This document shows, piece after piece, positions 40,816 through 48,539 of a stretch of DNA of 64,000 nt. Within the stretch, counting starts at the first letter, position 1; each line of letters opens with the position of its first letter. The stretch is from Microbispora catharanthi. Lineage in GTDB: Bacteria > Actinomycetota > Actinomycetes > Streptosporangiales > Streptosporangiaceae. The position numbers and the translations under genes are program-made. Under the pieces are notes generated by a model. It ran no database searches, had not been told where the DNA came from, and was given only the letters and a program-made list of their open reading frames with translations. The stretch is taken from the NCBI RefSeq assembly GCF_006334915.2, contig NZ_VDMA02000013.1, positions 124,001 to 188,000 on the forward strand, read 5' to 3'.

Positions 40816-41535
40816 ATGAAGCTTCACGGGCAGCGCGTCGTCGTCCTCGGCGGCACCTCGGGCATCGGACTGGCCACGGCACGCGCCGCGGCAGAGGAGG
40901 GGGCCGAGGTCCTCGTGGCCTCCAGCACTTCGGCGGGCGTCGACCGCGCGCTGGCGGCACTGCCGACCGGCGCCCAGGGCCGGGTCGCCGACCTCTCCCG
41001 GACCGGACGCATCCGCTCCCTGTTCGAGGACCTCGGCGAGATCCACCACCTCGTCTACACGGCGGGCGAACCGCTGGATCTGACCCCGCTCGCGACGCTC
41101 GACCCCGAGCAGGCGAAGTCGTTCTTCACCGTGCGTTTCTTCGGCGCGCTCGCGGCCGTGCAGGCGGCGGCCCCGCACCTGCGCCCGGGCGGCTCGGTGA
41201 CGTTGACCACCGGGATCGCCAAGGACCGGCCGGGCCCCGGCTGGGCGGTCGCGGCCGCGGTCTGCGGCGCGGTGGAGTCCCTCATCAGGGCGCTCGCGGT
41301 CGAACTCGCTCCGATCCGGGTCAACGCGATCTCGCCCGGCGTGGTGCGGTCCCCGCTGTGGGACCGGATGGACGAGGCCGACCGCGAGCGGATGTACCGG
41401 GAGACCGCCGCCGCCGTCCCCACCGGCCGCGTCGGCGAGACCGACGAGGTCGCCCATGCCTACCTGTTCGCCATGACCCAGCCGTTCGCCACCGGCACCG
41501 TCATCACGGTCGACGGGGGCGCGATCTTGGTGTGA
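40816..41535 (+). CDS. SDR-fold protein without the catalytic Tyr/Lys
   Basis: The protein has 239 residues from ATG 40816, with GAAAGG upstream. The Rossmann cofactor motif is intact (VLGGTSGIGLATARA) and so is the C-terminal TGTVITVDGGAILV. Where YxxxK is expected, the sequence reads GWAVAAAVCGAVES, so Tyr is replaced by Ala and Lys by Cys. A conventional SDR mechanism is unlikely; it may bind NAD(P) as a sensor or use another chemistry. Probably controlled by the divergent LysR. Confidence 0.8.
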   Translation: MKLHGQRVVVLGGTSGIGLATARAAAEEGAEVLVASSTSAGVDRALAALPTGAQGRVADLSRTGRIRSLFEDLGEIHHLVYTAGEPLDLTPLATLDPEQAKSFFTVRFFGALAAVQAAAPHLRPGGSVTLTTGIAKDRPGPGWAVAAAVCGAVESLIRALAVELAPIRVNAISPGVVRSPLWDRMDEADRERMYRETAAAVPTGRVGETDEVAHAYLFAMTQPFATGTVITVDGGAILV

Positions 41536-41632
41536 GCACCTTGGAGAAGCGGTCCGCGCGAACCGTTCACGTACCGGCCGGAGCCGATCAGTATGGCGGG
41601 AGTAACCCGATTCCGATCACGGGAGGCCCGGC

Positions 41633-42829
41633 ATGTCCGACGCGCTGCTTCGCGACCCCTACCCCGTCTACGCGAAGGCCCGCGAGACCCCCGGGCTGAC
41701 CTTCCTCCCCGAGATGAACGCCTGGCTGGTCTCCAGGGACGCCGACGTGCGCGAGGTGCTGCGCGGTCCGGAGGTCTTCTCCTCGGCCAACGCGCTGCGC
41801 GGCGACTTCGTCCCCGAGCCGTCCGTGCTCGCCGAGCTCGGCAAGGGCGTCGGCGGCGCGCCCGTCGTGGTCACCTCCGACGGGGCGGCGCACCAGCGCT
41901 ACCGGGCCCCGCTCGTCCGGGGGCTGTCACCCGCCCGGATCGCCTCGGTCGTGCCGTTCATCCGCGAACGCGCCGAGTCGCTCGTGGACGCCTTCGCCCC
42001 GGTGGGCCGGATCGAGCTGGCCGGCGCGTACGCCAGAAGGCTGCCCGGGGAGGTGATCGGGCGCCTGCTGGGCCTCGACCCCGAGCACGTGCCTCAGGCG
42101 GTGGAGGCCGGCTACCGCGCCGAGGAGCTGTTCTTCCTCCCGGTCGGGGAGGAGGGGCGGATCGCCGCGGCCCGCGAGGTCGTCGCCCTGCAGCATCTGC
42201 TCGACGAGTACGCACGGAGCCGCCGGGAGGACCCCCGCGACGACCTGTGCACCGAGATGGTCCAGGCGCTCGCGCCGGGCGCCGGGCCGCTGACGCGGGA
42301 GCAGCGGGCGGAGCTGGTGTCGAACCTGCAGAACCTGCTGATCGCCGGCCACCTGACCACGACGGCTCTGATCTGCACCGCGGTGCTGCATCTACTGCGG
42401 CGACCGGAGCAGTGGGAGCTGCTGTGCGCCCGGCCCGAACTGATCCCCGACGCGGTCGAGGAGGCCGCCCGGCACGACGCCCCCGTCCAGGCGTTCCGCC
42501 GCGTCACCACCCGGCCCGTGACGCTCGCCGGCACCGACCTGCCCGAAGGCGCCACCGTGCTGGTCGCGTACGGCTCCGCCAACAGGGACGAGGCCAGGCA
42601 CGACCGGCCCGGCGACTTCGACGTCACCCGGCGCGCCCGGCGCCATCTCGCCTTCGGGCACGGCGTGCACTCCTGCCCGGGGGCGCAGCTCGCCCGCGAA
42701 CAGGTGCGGATCACGCTGGAGATCCTCACCCGGCGGTTGCCCGGGCTGCGGCTCGCCGAGGACCGGCCGGTCGTCATGGCCCCCACGCTCATCCACAGGG
42801 GCCCGGAGGAGCTGTGGCTCACCTGGTGA
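41633..42829 (+). CDS. Cytochrome P450
   Basis: The protein has 398 residues, typical of soluble bacterial P450s. It has the I-helix motif AGHLTTT (about 236), ExxR in VEEAARHDAPVQAF, PERF-like DRPGDFDVTRR and the haem loop FGHGVHSCPGAQLAR with Cys348 as iron ligand. It is a cytoplasmic monooxygenase needing external ferredoxin partners, none of which is encoded nearby. The substrate is unknown. It is 3.5 kb from the NRPS gene and separated by unrelated genes, so I do not assign it to that cluster. Confidence 0.92.
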   Translation: MSDALLRDPYPVYAKARETPGLTFLPEMNAWLVSRDADVREVLRGPEVFSSANALRGDFVPEPSVLAELGKGVGGAPVVVTSDGAAHQRYRAPLVRGLSPARIASVVPFIRERAESLVDAFAPVGRIELAGAYARRLPGEVIGRLLGLDPEHVPQAVEAGYRAEELFFLPVGEEGRIAAAREVVALQHLLDEYARSRREDPRDDLCTEMVQALAPGAGPLTREQRAELVSNLQNLLIAGHLTTTALICTAVLHLLRRPEQWELLCARPELIPDAVEEAARHDAPVQAFRRVTTRPVTLAGTDLPEGATVLVAYGSANRDEARHDRPGDFDVTRRARRHLAFGHGVHSCPGAQLAREQVRITLEILTRRLPGLRLAEDRPVVMAPTLIHRGPEELWLTW

Positions 42830-42835
42830 TGCTCC

Positions 42836-43792
42836 TCAGGCGAGCCAGTCCAGCCACTCGCCGTGCGGCCCGGCCATCGCGAGCGGCTCCCCGTCGAGCG
42901 CGGGCAGGAACGCCAGCCGTCTTTCCGGCAGGTCGGCCGTCAGCTTCGGGAGCAGGGAGGGCAGCCGGGGCGAGCCCTCGTTGGAGATCCACCGCACCGG
43001 CAGGTTGCGTACGAGCGCCACGAAGCGGTCCCGCGCCTCGGCGTCGAGGTAGGGCATGACCGCGCTGTGGAAGACGACGACCGTCGCCCCGGCGGGCGCG
43101 GCCGCGACGAGATCGGACAGAGCCGCCGCGGCGTCCCCGCGCACCAGACGCGGCGGGTCCTGCCTCGCCATCCGCACGGCCCCGCGCAGCCGCGCGAGCC
43201 GGTCCCGCTGTTCCGGCCAGACGAGGCACTCCAGCCAGCGCACCGCCTCGTCGTCGCGTACGTCGATGGGATCGGGGTCCAGCCCGGCCCGCCACACGAC
43301 CTCGGGGAGGCGCTGCGGCACCGGCACCTTCCCGTTCGTCCGGCAGGTGAGCAGGACCGGGCTTTCGGCCGGCCCGATCTCGGGCCCGTCGTCGTAGCGG
43401 TAGCGGTAGCGGTCCGGGTAGAGGCACAGCCCCGCCGAGGCGCCCACCTCCACCAGGGCCAGCGGCTGCGGCAGCGTCGCCAGCACCGGCAGCAGGCTCG
43501 CGCACCGGCCCGCCTCGTTGGTCTGGGTCCGCCGGGCGAGCATCGTCTCCCGCACCTCGGCCCAGTGGCTCACGGTCCACTCCCGGAAGCGGCCGAACTC
43601 GTCGTACGGCCCGCCGAGGAAGCGCACGGCGGCCAGCAGCAGGTTCGGCTGCCGCTTCGGCTCCGGCAGGCCGTCGATCAGTTCGAGCAGCCCCGGGTCG
43701 GCGGCGATCCCGAGAGCGAGTGCCTCGTAGGCGAGGCTGTGCCCTCTGACCTCCCGCTCCGCGAAGTACCGGTACCACTCCGCCGTCTCCAT
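42836..43792 (-). CDS. DUF2332 family protein
   Basis: The protein has 318 residues from ATG 43792, with GGGGAGGCGGC upstream. DUF2332 motifs are clear: FAEREVRGHSLAYEALALGI, TQTNEAGRCASLLPVL, LVEVGASAGLCLYPDRY and ATVVVFHSAVMPYL. The VGASAGL segment looks like a nucleotide- or SAM-binding loop, so a methyltransferase-like fold is possible. The function is unknown. It is convergent with the P450 gene. Confidence 0.8.
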   Translation of the reverse strand: METAEWYRYFAEREVRGHSLAYEALALGIAADPGLLELIDGLPEPKRQPNLLLAAVRFLGGPYDEFGRFREWTVSHWAEVRETMLARRTQTNEAGRCASLLPVLATLPQPLALVEVGASAGLCLYPDRYRYRYDDGPEIGPAESPVLLTCRTNGKVPVPQRLPEVVWRAGLDPDPIDVRDDEAVRWLECLVWPEQRDRLARLRGAVRMARQDPPRLVRGDAAAALSDLVAAAPAGATVVVFHSAVMPYLDAEARDRFVALVRNLPVRWISNEGSPRLPSLLPKLTADLPERRLAFLPALDGEPLAMAGPHGEWLDWLA

Positions 43793-43856
43793 GCCGCCTC
43801 CCCGTGGAACGCCGAGGACCCCATCAAATCAGCCCGAACCCAGCCGGCACCGGCAG

Positions 43857-44276
43857 CTACCGCTGGGCGACCTCGATCTTCTGCCCGCTTTCTCTCTCGA
43901 TGACGGTCCGCCCGTTCAAGGGTGCACGAAGATGTAGCCGCACATCGAAGCGGCGTCCATTGTCTGGCAGGTTCATCGTCCCCCAGGACACGAGGGGCGC
44001 GCACGGATTTCTCAACTGGACGCCGATTGTCACTTGAGAGGGCGACTCCCGCACTTCCGTGTCCGTCACTTCCCAGCAGAAGCGGCCGTCGTCATCCTCG
44101 GACTTGTAGACGATGAACGTCGCGGTCAGCGTCTGCCCATCGGGGGACGGCGTTACCCAGGCGATCGTCTGCCAGTGTGCTTTGCGGACATTCGCCGTCA
44201 TGGCGAGCGCCGCGAATAACAGCAAGGCAGCAGACAGAGCCACGATACCGGGCTTCTTGCGCATGATCGAGGGCAT
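43857..44276 (-). CDS. Small secreted/membrane-anchored protein, paralogue of the next gene
   Basis: The protein has 139 residues (ATG 44276; ATG 44264 possible). An N-terminal hydrophobic segment (IVALSAALLLFAALAMTA) is followed by a short beta-rich domain with two Cys (FCWEVTD, RNPCAPL). The blocks ESPSQVTIGVQLRNPC and RLHLRAPLNGRTVIE recur in the gene at 44446-44847, showing ancient tandem duplication. The DNA is less GC-rich than its surroundings, suggesting acquisition. Function not recognised. Confidence 0.65.
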   Translation of the reverse strand: MPSIMRKKPGIVALSAALLLFAALAMTANVRKAHWQTIAWVTPSPDGQTLTATFIVYKSEDDDGRFCWEVTDTEVRESPSQVTIGVQLRNPCAPLVSWGTMNLPDNGRRFDVRLHLRAPLNGRTVIERESGQKIEVAQR

Positions 44277-44445
44277 GACGAGCCTTACTGGCAGCGAGCG
44301 CCATCTGGGGGACGGCAGCAGGACAGGAAGATCACGGAATGTGACGGAAGGCCCGTAATCCTGTGCGAGCTACCAGGCCTTCCTGAGGTGCCTTGATGGC
44401 GTAGTTGCGGCTTACCGACCGGAGGGCATCTACAACAAGCAGCGG

Positions 44446-44847
44446 TTACGACCCATCGGGTGATCGGTAAAGCCGAACACGCTGATGACGCACGTTCTCC
44501 AGAACAGTCCGCCCATCAAGCGGCTGCTTCAAATGAAGTTTGACGCGCCGCACGTAACCTATAGCGATGGTTGACTTGGATGGGCGCGGACAGTCATCTT
44601 GCACCCGAACGCCGATGATTACCTGCGACGCCGACTCCTCTATTTCCCTTTCGACGATTCGCTGGCATTGCTCCTTATCACTCTCCGGCCTTTTGAAGGT
44701 CAAATCCACGGTTAATGCCCGCCCGCCTTCAGACAGCATCGCTGACGGTATGTCCTGCCATCCAGGCCCACCGCAGGCCGTTGCAGCCAAAGCGGTAAAT
44801 CCCACGAGGAGGGCGAAGGTCGTTTTCTTGCGGGCGGACATAATCAT
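44446..44847 (-). CDS. Small lipoprotein, paralogue of the previous gene
   Basis: The protein has 133 residues (ATG 44847 or 44841). Its signal peptide ends in a lipobox (LAATACGG), so it is a lipoprotein. The mature domain shares ESASQVIIGVRVQDDC and KLHLKQPLDGRTVLE with the downstream paralogue, including the two-Cys spacing. 169 bases separate the two genes, so each may have its own promoter. Function not recognised. Confidence 0.65.
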   Translation of the reverse strand: MIMSARKKTTFALLVGFTALAATACGGPGWQDIPSAMLSEGGRALTVDLTFKRPESDKEQCQRIVEREIEESASQVIIGVRVQDDCPRPSKSTIAIGYVRRVKLHLKQPLDGRTVLENVRHQRVRLYRSPDGS

Positions 44848-45063
44848 GGATTCAGAGCCTGTCCTGTCGGCGTTTCATGACGTCGCCGCCGAATGCTCGG
44901 CGAGCGTCCAGGATATCGCTCTAGTTGAGCGTATATATAGGGCCTCAATAACCGCCGCCGCTAGTGATTCCCTTGGCGATTGTCGTGAGACCGAGTCGCC
45001 GGAGTCCATCGTCGGGATGGCGGCTGTAGCGGTCGGTGGCGGCGGCGATGTCGGTCCAGCCGA

Positions 45064-45390
45064 TCAGGCGGGGCCCCGGCGGGAGGCTGGTGACGGCGTC
45101 CGGGCCATCACCATGAGCATCTCGACGAGATCGGCGCCCTTGGCGGTGAGGTGGTACTCGTAGCAGGGGCGGGCGTCGCAGGGCGGCCGCTCGAGCACAC
45201 CCTGTTCGACCAGGTGGTCGAGCCGCTCGGTGAGCACCTTGCGGGAGATCCCCAGGTCGGCCTGGATGTGGTCGAAGCGGCACACCCCGGCCCACACGTC
45301 GCGCAGGATCAGCGGCGACCAGAGCTCGCCGATCACGTCCGAGGTACGCGCGATGGAACACGCCATCTCCCCGAACCGCGTTCGCGGCAT
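45064..45390 (-). CDS. HxlR-family regulator, short at the C-terminus
   Basis: The protein has 108 residues. The HxlR winged helix is complete (CSIARTSDVIGELWSPLILR with the conserved N-terminal Cys, FDHIQADLGISRKVLTERLD, YEYHLTAKGADLVEMLMVM). The last residues (ARTPSPASRRGPA) do not match the usual RWGDRW continuation, so the end may be frameshifted or truncated. It is divergent from the VOC/YciI operon with an inverted repeat between them, and probably represses that operon in response to electrophiles or thiol stress. Confidence 0.8.
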   Translation of the reverse strand: MPRTRFGEMACSIARTSDVIGELWSPLILRDVWAGVCRFDHIQADLGISRKVLTERLDHLVEQGVLERPPCDARPCYEYHLTAKGADLVEMLMVMARTPSPASRRGPA

Positions 45391-45410
45391 GGGAGCAATC
45401 CAGCAAATGG

Positions 45411-45427
45411 GGTTCCCTTACGGAACC
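45411..45427. promoter_or_regulatory. Inverted repeat GGTTCC-CTTAC-GGAACC between hxlR-like and VOC genes
   Basis: Perfect 6-bp arms (45411-45416, 45422-45427) lie around a 5-base spacer in the 88-base divergent region. Size and position suit an HxlR dimer site. Confidence 0.5.
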
Positions 45428-45478
45428 TCGGATGCTACCTTTCTCAGAGTCTCTTAAAGAAACCTCGAAAGGGATCCG

Positions 45479-45922
45479 ATGACATTCATTAGGCGCTTCG
45501 ACCACGTCGGCATCACCGTCGCCGACCTCGATGCCGTGACGGCGTTCTTCGTCAGCCTCGGTATGGAGGCCGATCGGAAGATGGCCGTCGAAGGCGAGTT
45601 CCTGGACACGGTGATCGGCATGACCGGCGCCCGCACCGAGATCGTCATGCTGCGAGCGCCCGGCGGAGGTACGACGCTGGAGCTCTCGAGCTTCACGCGG
45701 CCGGACCACCTCCCGGGTTCGCCTGCCGCGCCGGCCAACGAGCTGGGCCTCCGCAACGTCGCCTTCGAGGTGCACGACCTCCACGCCGCAGTCGACCACG
45801 CCGCAGCCGACGGCTACGGCCTGGTGGGAGGCATCGGCGAATACGAAGGCGTGTGGCGGATGGCCTACGTCCGCGGGCCCGAAGGAATCATCGTCTCGTT
45901 GGCCGAGCGCATCGAGAAGTAA
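45479..45922 (+). CDS. VOC (glyoxalase/dioxygenase) family protein
   Basis: The protein has 147 residues with GAAAGGGATCCG before the ATG. It has paired beta-alpha-beta-beta-beta modules: FDHVGITVADLDAVTAFFVSLG and GLRNVAFEVHDLHAAVDHAA, with likely metal ligands His8, Glu (TTLELSSF), His/Glu in FEVHD and Glu in PEGIIVSLAE. These proteins are often lyases or antibiotic/aldehyde-modifying enzymes. First gene of a two-gene operon. Confidence 0.85.
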   Translation: MTFIRRFDHVGITVADLDAVTAFFVSLGMEADRKMAVEGEFLDTVIGMTGARTEIVMLRAPGGGTTLELSSFTRPDHLPGSPAAPANELGLRNVAFEVHDLHAAVDHAAADGYGLVGGIGEYEGVWRMAYVRGPEGIIVSLAERIEK

Positions 45923-45931
45923 GGAGACATC

Positions 45932-46267
45932 ATGAGCACGACCGTGACCGACGAACAGATTCGGGCTCTGGCCGCGACCGCGAAGCCCTACAGCCTGGCG
46001 CTCCTTCAGTGGGGGCCGGAGCGGACCATGGACGGCGCGGACGCAATCGAACTCGAACACCAGCGACGCATGGTATCGCTGCGCGCCGAGGGAGTGATCG
46101 CGATCCTGTGCCCGGTCGGCTCCGACACCGTGGCCGGCGTCGCGATCATGACCGTGCCGGCCGAAGAGGCCGCGGAGATCATGGCCGGGGACCCCTGCGT
46201 TCGAGCCGGGATGATGCGCTGCGAGGTGCACCCGTGCCACGGCTTCCCCGGAGACGCCCTCCAATGA
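45932..46267 (+). CDS. YciI-like protein
   Basis: The protein has 111 residues with AAGGAGACATC before the ATG, 9 bases after the VOC stop. YCII motifs are present: ELEHQRRMVSLRAEGVI, CPVGSDTVAGVAIM and AAEIMAGDPCVRAGMMRCEV with HPCHGFPGD at the end. YciI-like proteins use a conserved His-Asp pair, and some act as dehydrochlorinases or lyases. Co-expression with the VOC gene suggests a joint role in a detoxification step. Confidence 0.85.
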   Translation: MSTTVTDEQIRALAATAKPYSLALLQWGPERTMDGADAIELEHQRRMVSLRAEGVIAILCPVGSDTVAGVAIMTVPAEEAAEIMAGDPCVRAGMMRCEVHPCHGFPGDALQ

Positions 46268-46311
46268 TCATCAGGGGTCGCGTTTGTCATCTCATCCCGC
46301 CATCACGGGTC

Positions 46312-46812
46312 TCAGGCCGGTCGGTCCCAGGCCCACAGGCGCTCGCCGTCCTCAAAATGATCGGTGGGCAGCAGGCCGATCCGGCCGGCCACCGTCATGG
46401 ACGCCTGGTGATCGGGATGGATGTGGGCCTCGATGCGGGCGACACCGCGCGCACGCAGCCAACCGGCCAGGGCCGTCGCGGCCTCCGAGGCGTACCCGCG
46501 GCCCTGCCACGCGGTCCCCACGACCCACGCGACCTCGGCCCGCCGCCCCTCGTCCTCCACGGTCGCCTGGACGTAGCCGACCGCCCGCCCGTCCGTGTGG
46601 CGGCGGATGATCCAGTTGAGCCACTCCTGCCGCCCGTCCGGAGAGCAGCGGGCTTCGAGCGCGGCGTACCGGGCGCGTAGTTCCGGCAGGGTGGGCGCGG
46701 CTCCGCCGATGAAGGCGTACAGCTCCTCCCCCGCCAGCACCTCCGCCATCTCGTCCGCGTCCTGCACGGTCAGCGGCCACAGCGTGAGCCGCACCGCCGA
46801 GATGGTCTCCAT
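46312..46812 (-). CDS. GNAT acetyltransferase (RimJ/RimL-like)
   Basis: The protein has 166 residues from ATG 46812 (METISAVRLTLWPLTVQD). It has the RimL-type layout RLTLWPLTVQDADEMAEVL, the acetyl-CoA loop VGTAWQGRGYASEAATAL and a final beta strand RIEAHIHPDHQASM. It would acetylate a protein N-terminus or a small amine; the substrate is unknown. It is divergent from the gene at 46907 and convergent with the YciI gene. Confidence 0.85.
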   Translation of the reverse strand: METISAVRLTLWPLTVQDADEMAEVLAGEELYAFIGGAAPTLPELRARYAALEARCSPDGRQEWLNWIIRRHTDGRAVGYVQATVEDEGRRAEVAWVVGTAWQGRGYASEAATALAGWLRARGVARIEAHIHPDHQASMTVAGRIGLLPTDHFEDGERLWAWDRPA

Positions 46813-46906
46813 ACGCCGAAGTCTCCCCCGTCCCGGCCCGTACGCCCAACGGCTTTTCGCGGGTGGCCGGATAACCGATCGATTCCTGGCGGGCACGGCG
46901 GACATC

Positions 46907-48328
46907 ATGGCGGGCATGAAGCACCGCAAGGGTTCCGAGCGCGCCCGCCGGGAGGCGCTTGTCGAGCTGCACGGCTCGCTGGACCGCCGCTACCGGCCGG
47001 AGGACGTCGCCGAACTGGTCCTCCAGGCACTGGACGGACGGCTGTCGGGCCGCGAGCGCCTCGTGCTGGGCCGTGCCGCGCGGCACTCCTCGCGCGGCTC
47101 CGCGTGGTTCACCTCGATGTCGAGCGACTACGCGCGTCCCGTCGGCGGAGCGCGTCAGGTGGCGACGGCGGCCCGGCTGTTCGGCGGTCCGGCGGAGGCG
47201 GACCCCGACGACCCCGAGTCCCTGCTGGCGTACGCGAGCACGGTCGGGCGCTCCATCGCATGGACGCCCGGCCGGACCGATTTCCTGGCCGACCGGCTCA
47301 ACCGCGAGGCCCGGGAGGCCGCCGGGATGGACCTGTCGAAGCGGCAGTACAACCGCCGGTTCCGCATGCTGCGCCGCATCGCCGCGAAGGCGGGCACACT
47401 CGAGGTAGAGCGGGACAAGCGGCGGCTGCTGCTGATCGGTGTCACCGGCTTCGGCGCGCACATTCCTCTGGAGAGGTTCGTCGCGGACCCGGACGCCGCC
47501 TGCTTCGTCGCGTACTACACCGCGCGCCGCAAGCTGCGCCGCGAGTTCAGCCTCTCCGGGCGGGACAATCCTTTCGACGAGATCGCGGAGGTCCTGCTCC
47601 GCCGGTGCGGAGACGATGCGGACTGGTGGGTGATCGCGCAGGTCCGGTCCACACCCGACGTGCTGGACCGTCTCACCGACGGGGAGCGGGGACGGCTGCT
47701 CGGTCAGTGGTCCGCGGTGATGCGGCACAGTGCCCGGCTCCTGGGCCTGCGGTGGCGGGCGACCACTGACCGGGCGACGATGGTCGTCCGGCCCGGCGAC
47801 GACTCCAGCACGTGGAACTCTCTGGCGGGCGCTTACAACGCGGCCCGCGCCGGGTGGCTCGCGTGCCTCGCCTCCCTGAACGCTCTGGAGTTGCTGGACG
47901 CGTCCTGCCCCGGCAAGGCGATGCGGCTGATGGCCGCGGACCTGGCGGCCTGGCACCGCTCGACCGGCGGCGACGTCGATCCCGGCACCCAGGTGTGGGC
48001 CGCGCTGCCGCCGCCTTGGGAGGTGCTGGACGGCACGGCGTCCTGCACCCGTGCCGATGTCGAGGCGGCCTGCCGTACGGCGGGGCTCGACCCGGAGAAG
48101 TCGGGCTGGACCGCGCCCGCGCCCAAGCGCCGTGTCGCGGCGTTCCGGCCCACCCCCGAGCTGGTGCACGGGGTCGCCGTCGCCGATCCGGTGTGGGCGG
48201 CCCTGCTGCGCCGCGCCGGGGTGTTCAGCGGCGGGCCCCTCAGACCCGACCTGGCTCCGGAGGCCCTGCACGGGCTTCAGAGCCGCGTCGTGATCGGTGA
48301 CCTGCCCTCCGCCGTGGAGACGGATTAA
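46907..48328 (+). CDS. Conserved hypothetical protein next to tRNA-like sequences
   Basis: The protein has 473 residues from ATG 46907 (ATG 46916 also in frame). It is basic and helical in the N-terminal half (ARREALVELHGSLDRRYRPE, SKRQYNRRFRMLRRIAAKAG). A central region contains RDKRRLLLIGVTGFGAHIPL and ACFVAYYTARRKLRREF. WNSLAGAYNAARAGWLACL in the C-terminal half is helical. There is no signal or membrane segment. I do not recognise a family; the Arg-rich regions hint at nucleic-acid binding, which is only inference. It ends 42 bases before the first tRNA-like element. Confidence 0.65.
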   Translation: MAGMKHRKGSERARREALVELHGSLDRRYRPEDVAELVLQALDGRLSGRERLVLGRAARHSSRGSAWFTSMSSDYARPVGGARQVATAARLFGGPAEADPDDPESLLAYASTVGRSIAWTPGRTDFLADRLNREAREAAGMDLSKRQYNRRFRMLRRIAAKAGTLEVERDKRRLLLIGVTGFGAHIPLERFVADPDAACFVAYYTARRKLRREFSLSGRDNPFDEIAEVLLRRCGDDADWWVIAQVRSTPDVLDRLTDGERGRLLGQWSAVMRHSARLLGLRWRATTDRATMVVRPGDDSSTWNSLAGAYNAARAGWLACLASLNALELLDASCPGKAMRLMAADLAAWHRSTGGDVDPGTQVWAALPPPWEVLDGTASCTRADVEAACRTAGLDPEKSGWTAPAPKRRVAAFRPTPELVHGVAVADPVWAALLRRAGVFSGGPLRPDLAPEALHGLQSRVVIGDLPSAVETD

Positions 48329-48370
48329 TCCGTGGCGCGGCCGGGAACGGTCGAGCAGACTGGAACCCGG

Positions 48371-48443
48371 CCCGCCGTAGTTCAGCGGTAGAACGCCCGG
48401 CTCTTCATCCGGGTGGGCGCCGGTTCGAGCCCGGCCGGCGGTG
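48371..48443 (+). tRNA. tRNA-like sequence with 8-nt anticodon loop (possible pseudo-tRNA)
   Basis: It folds as acceptor CCCGCCG/CGGCGGT (first pair mismatched), D-arm GTTC/GAAC, anticodon stem CCCGG/CCGGG, 5-nt variable region and T-arm GCCGG-TTCGAGC-CCGGC. The anticodon loop reads CTCTTCAT, eight bases, with C where the purine-37 should be, so no anticodon can be assigned safely (CTT is one reading). CCA is not encoded. It may be a degenerate tRNA gene or a decoy/regulatory RNA. Confidence 0.5.
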
Positions 48444-48461
48444 CCCACACGATGGAGCGGT

Positions 48462-48528
48462 CTCGTCGTAGCTCAGTGGTAGAGCGCCCGGCTCGGGCCC
48501 GGCGCCGGTTCGAGCCCGGCCGGCGGGG
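48462..48528 (+). pseudogene. Degenerate second tRNA-like copy without variable loop
   Basis: It starts 19 bases after the first copy and shares the GCGCCCGGCTC block and a GCGCCGGTTCGAGCCCGGCC segment with it. Acceptor CTCGTCG/CGGCGGG (two G-T pairs), D-arm GCTC/GAGC and T-arm are intact. The anticodon arm (loop CTCGGGC, which would read CGG) runs straight into the T-stem, so the variable region is missing. It is probably a decayed duplicate. Confidence 0.5.
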
Positions 48529-48539
48529 ACCTCCATGGC

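Noticed and set aside
41633-42829. P450 as a tailoring enzyme of the NRPS cluster
   Set aside because: It lies 3.5 kb beyond the NRPS terminator, behind small genes and a LysR/SDR pair with no shared operon or operator.
48462-48528. Second tRNA-like copy as a functional tRNA-Pro(CGG)
   Set aside because: The variable loop is missing and the anticodon stem has a C-C mismatch, so a working tRNA is improbable.
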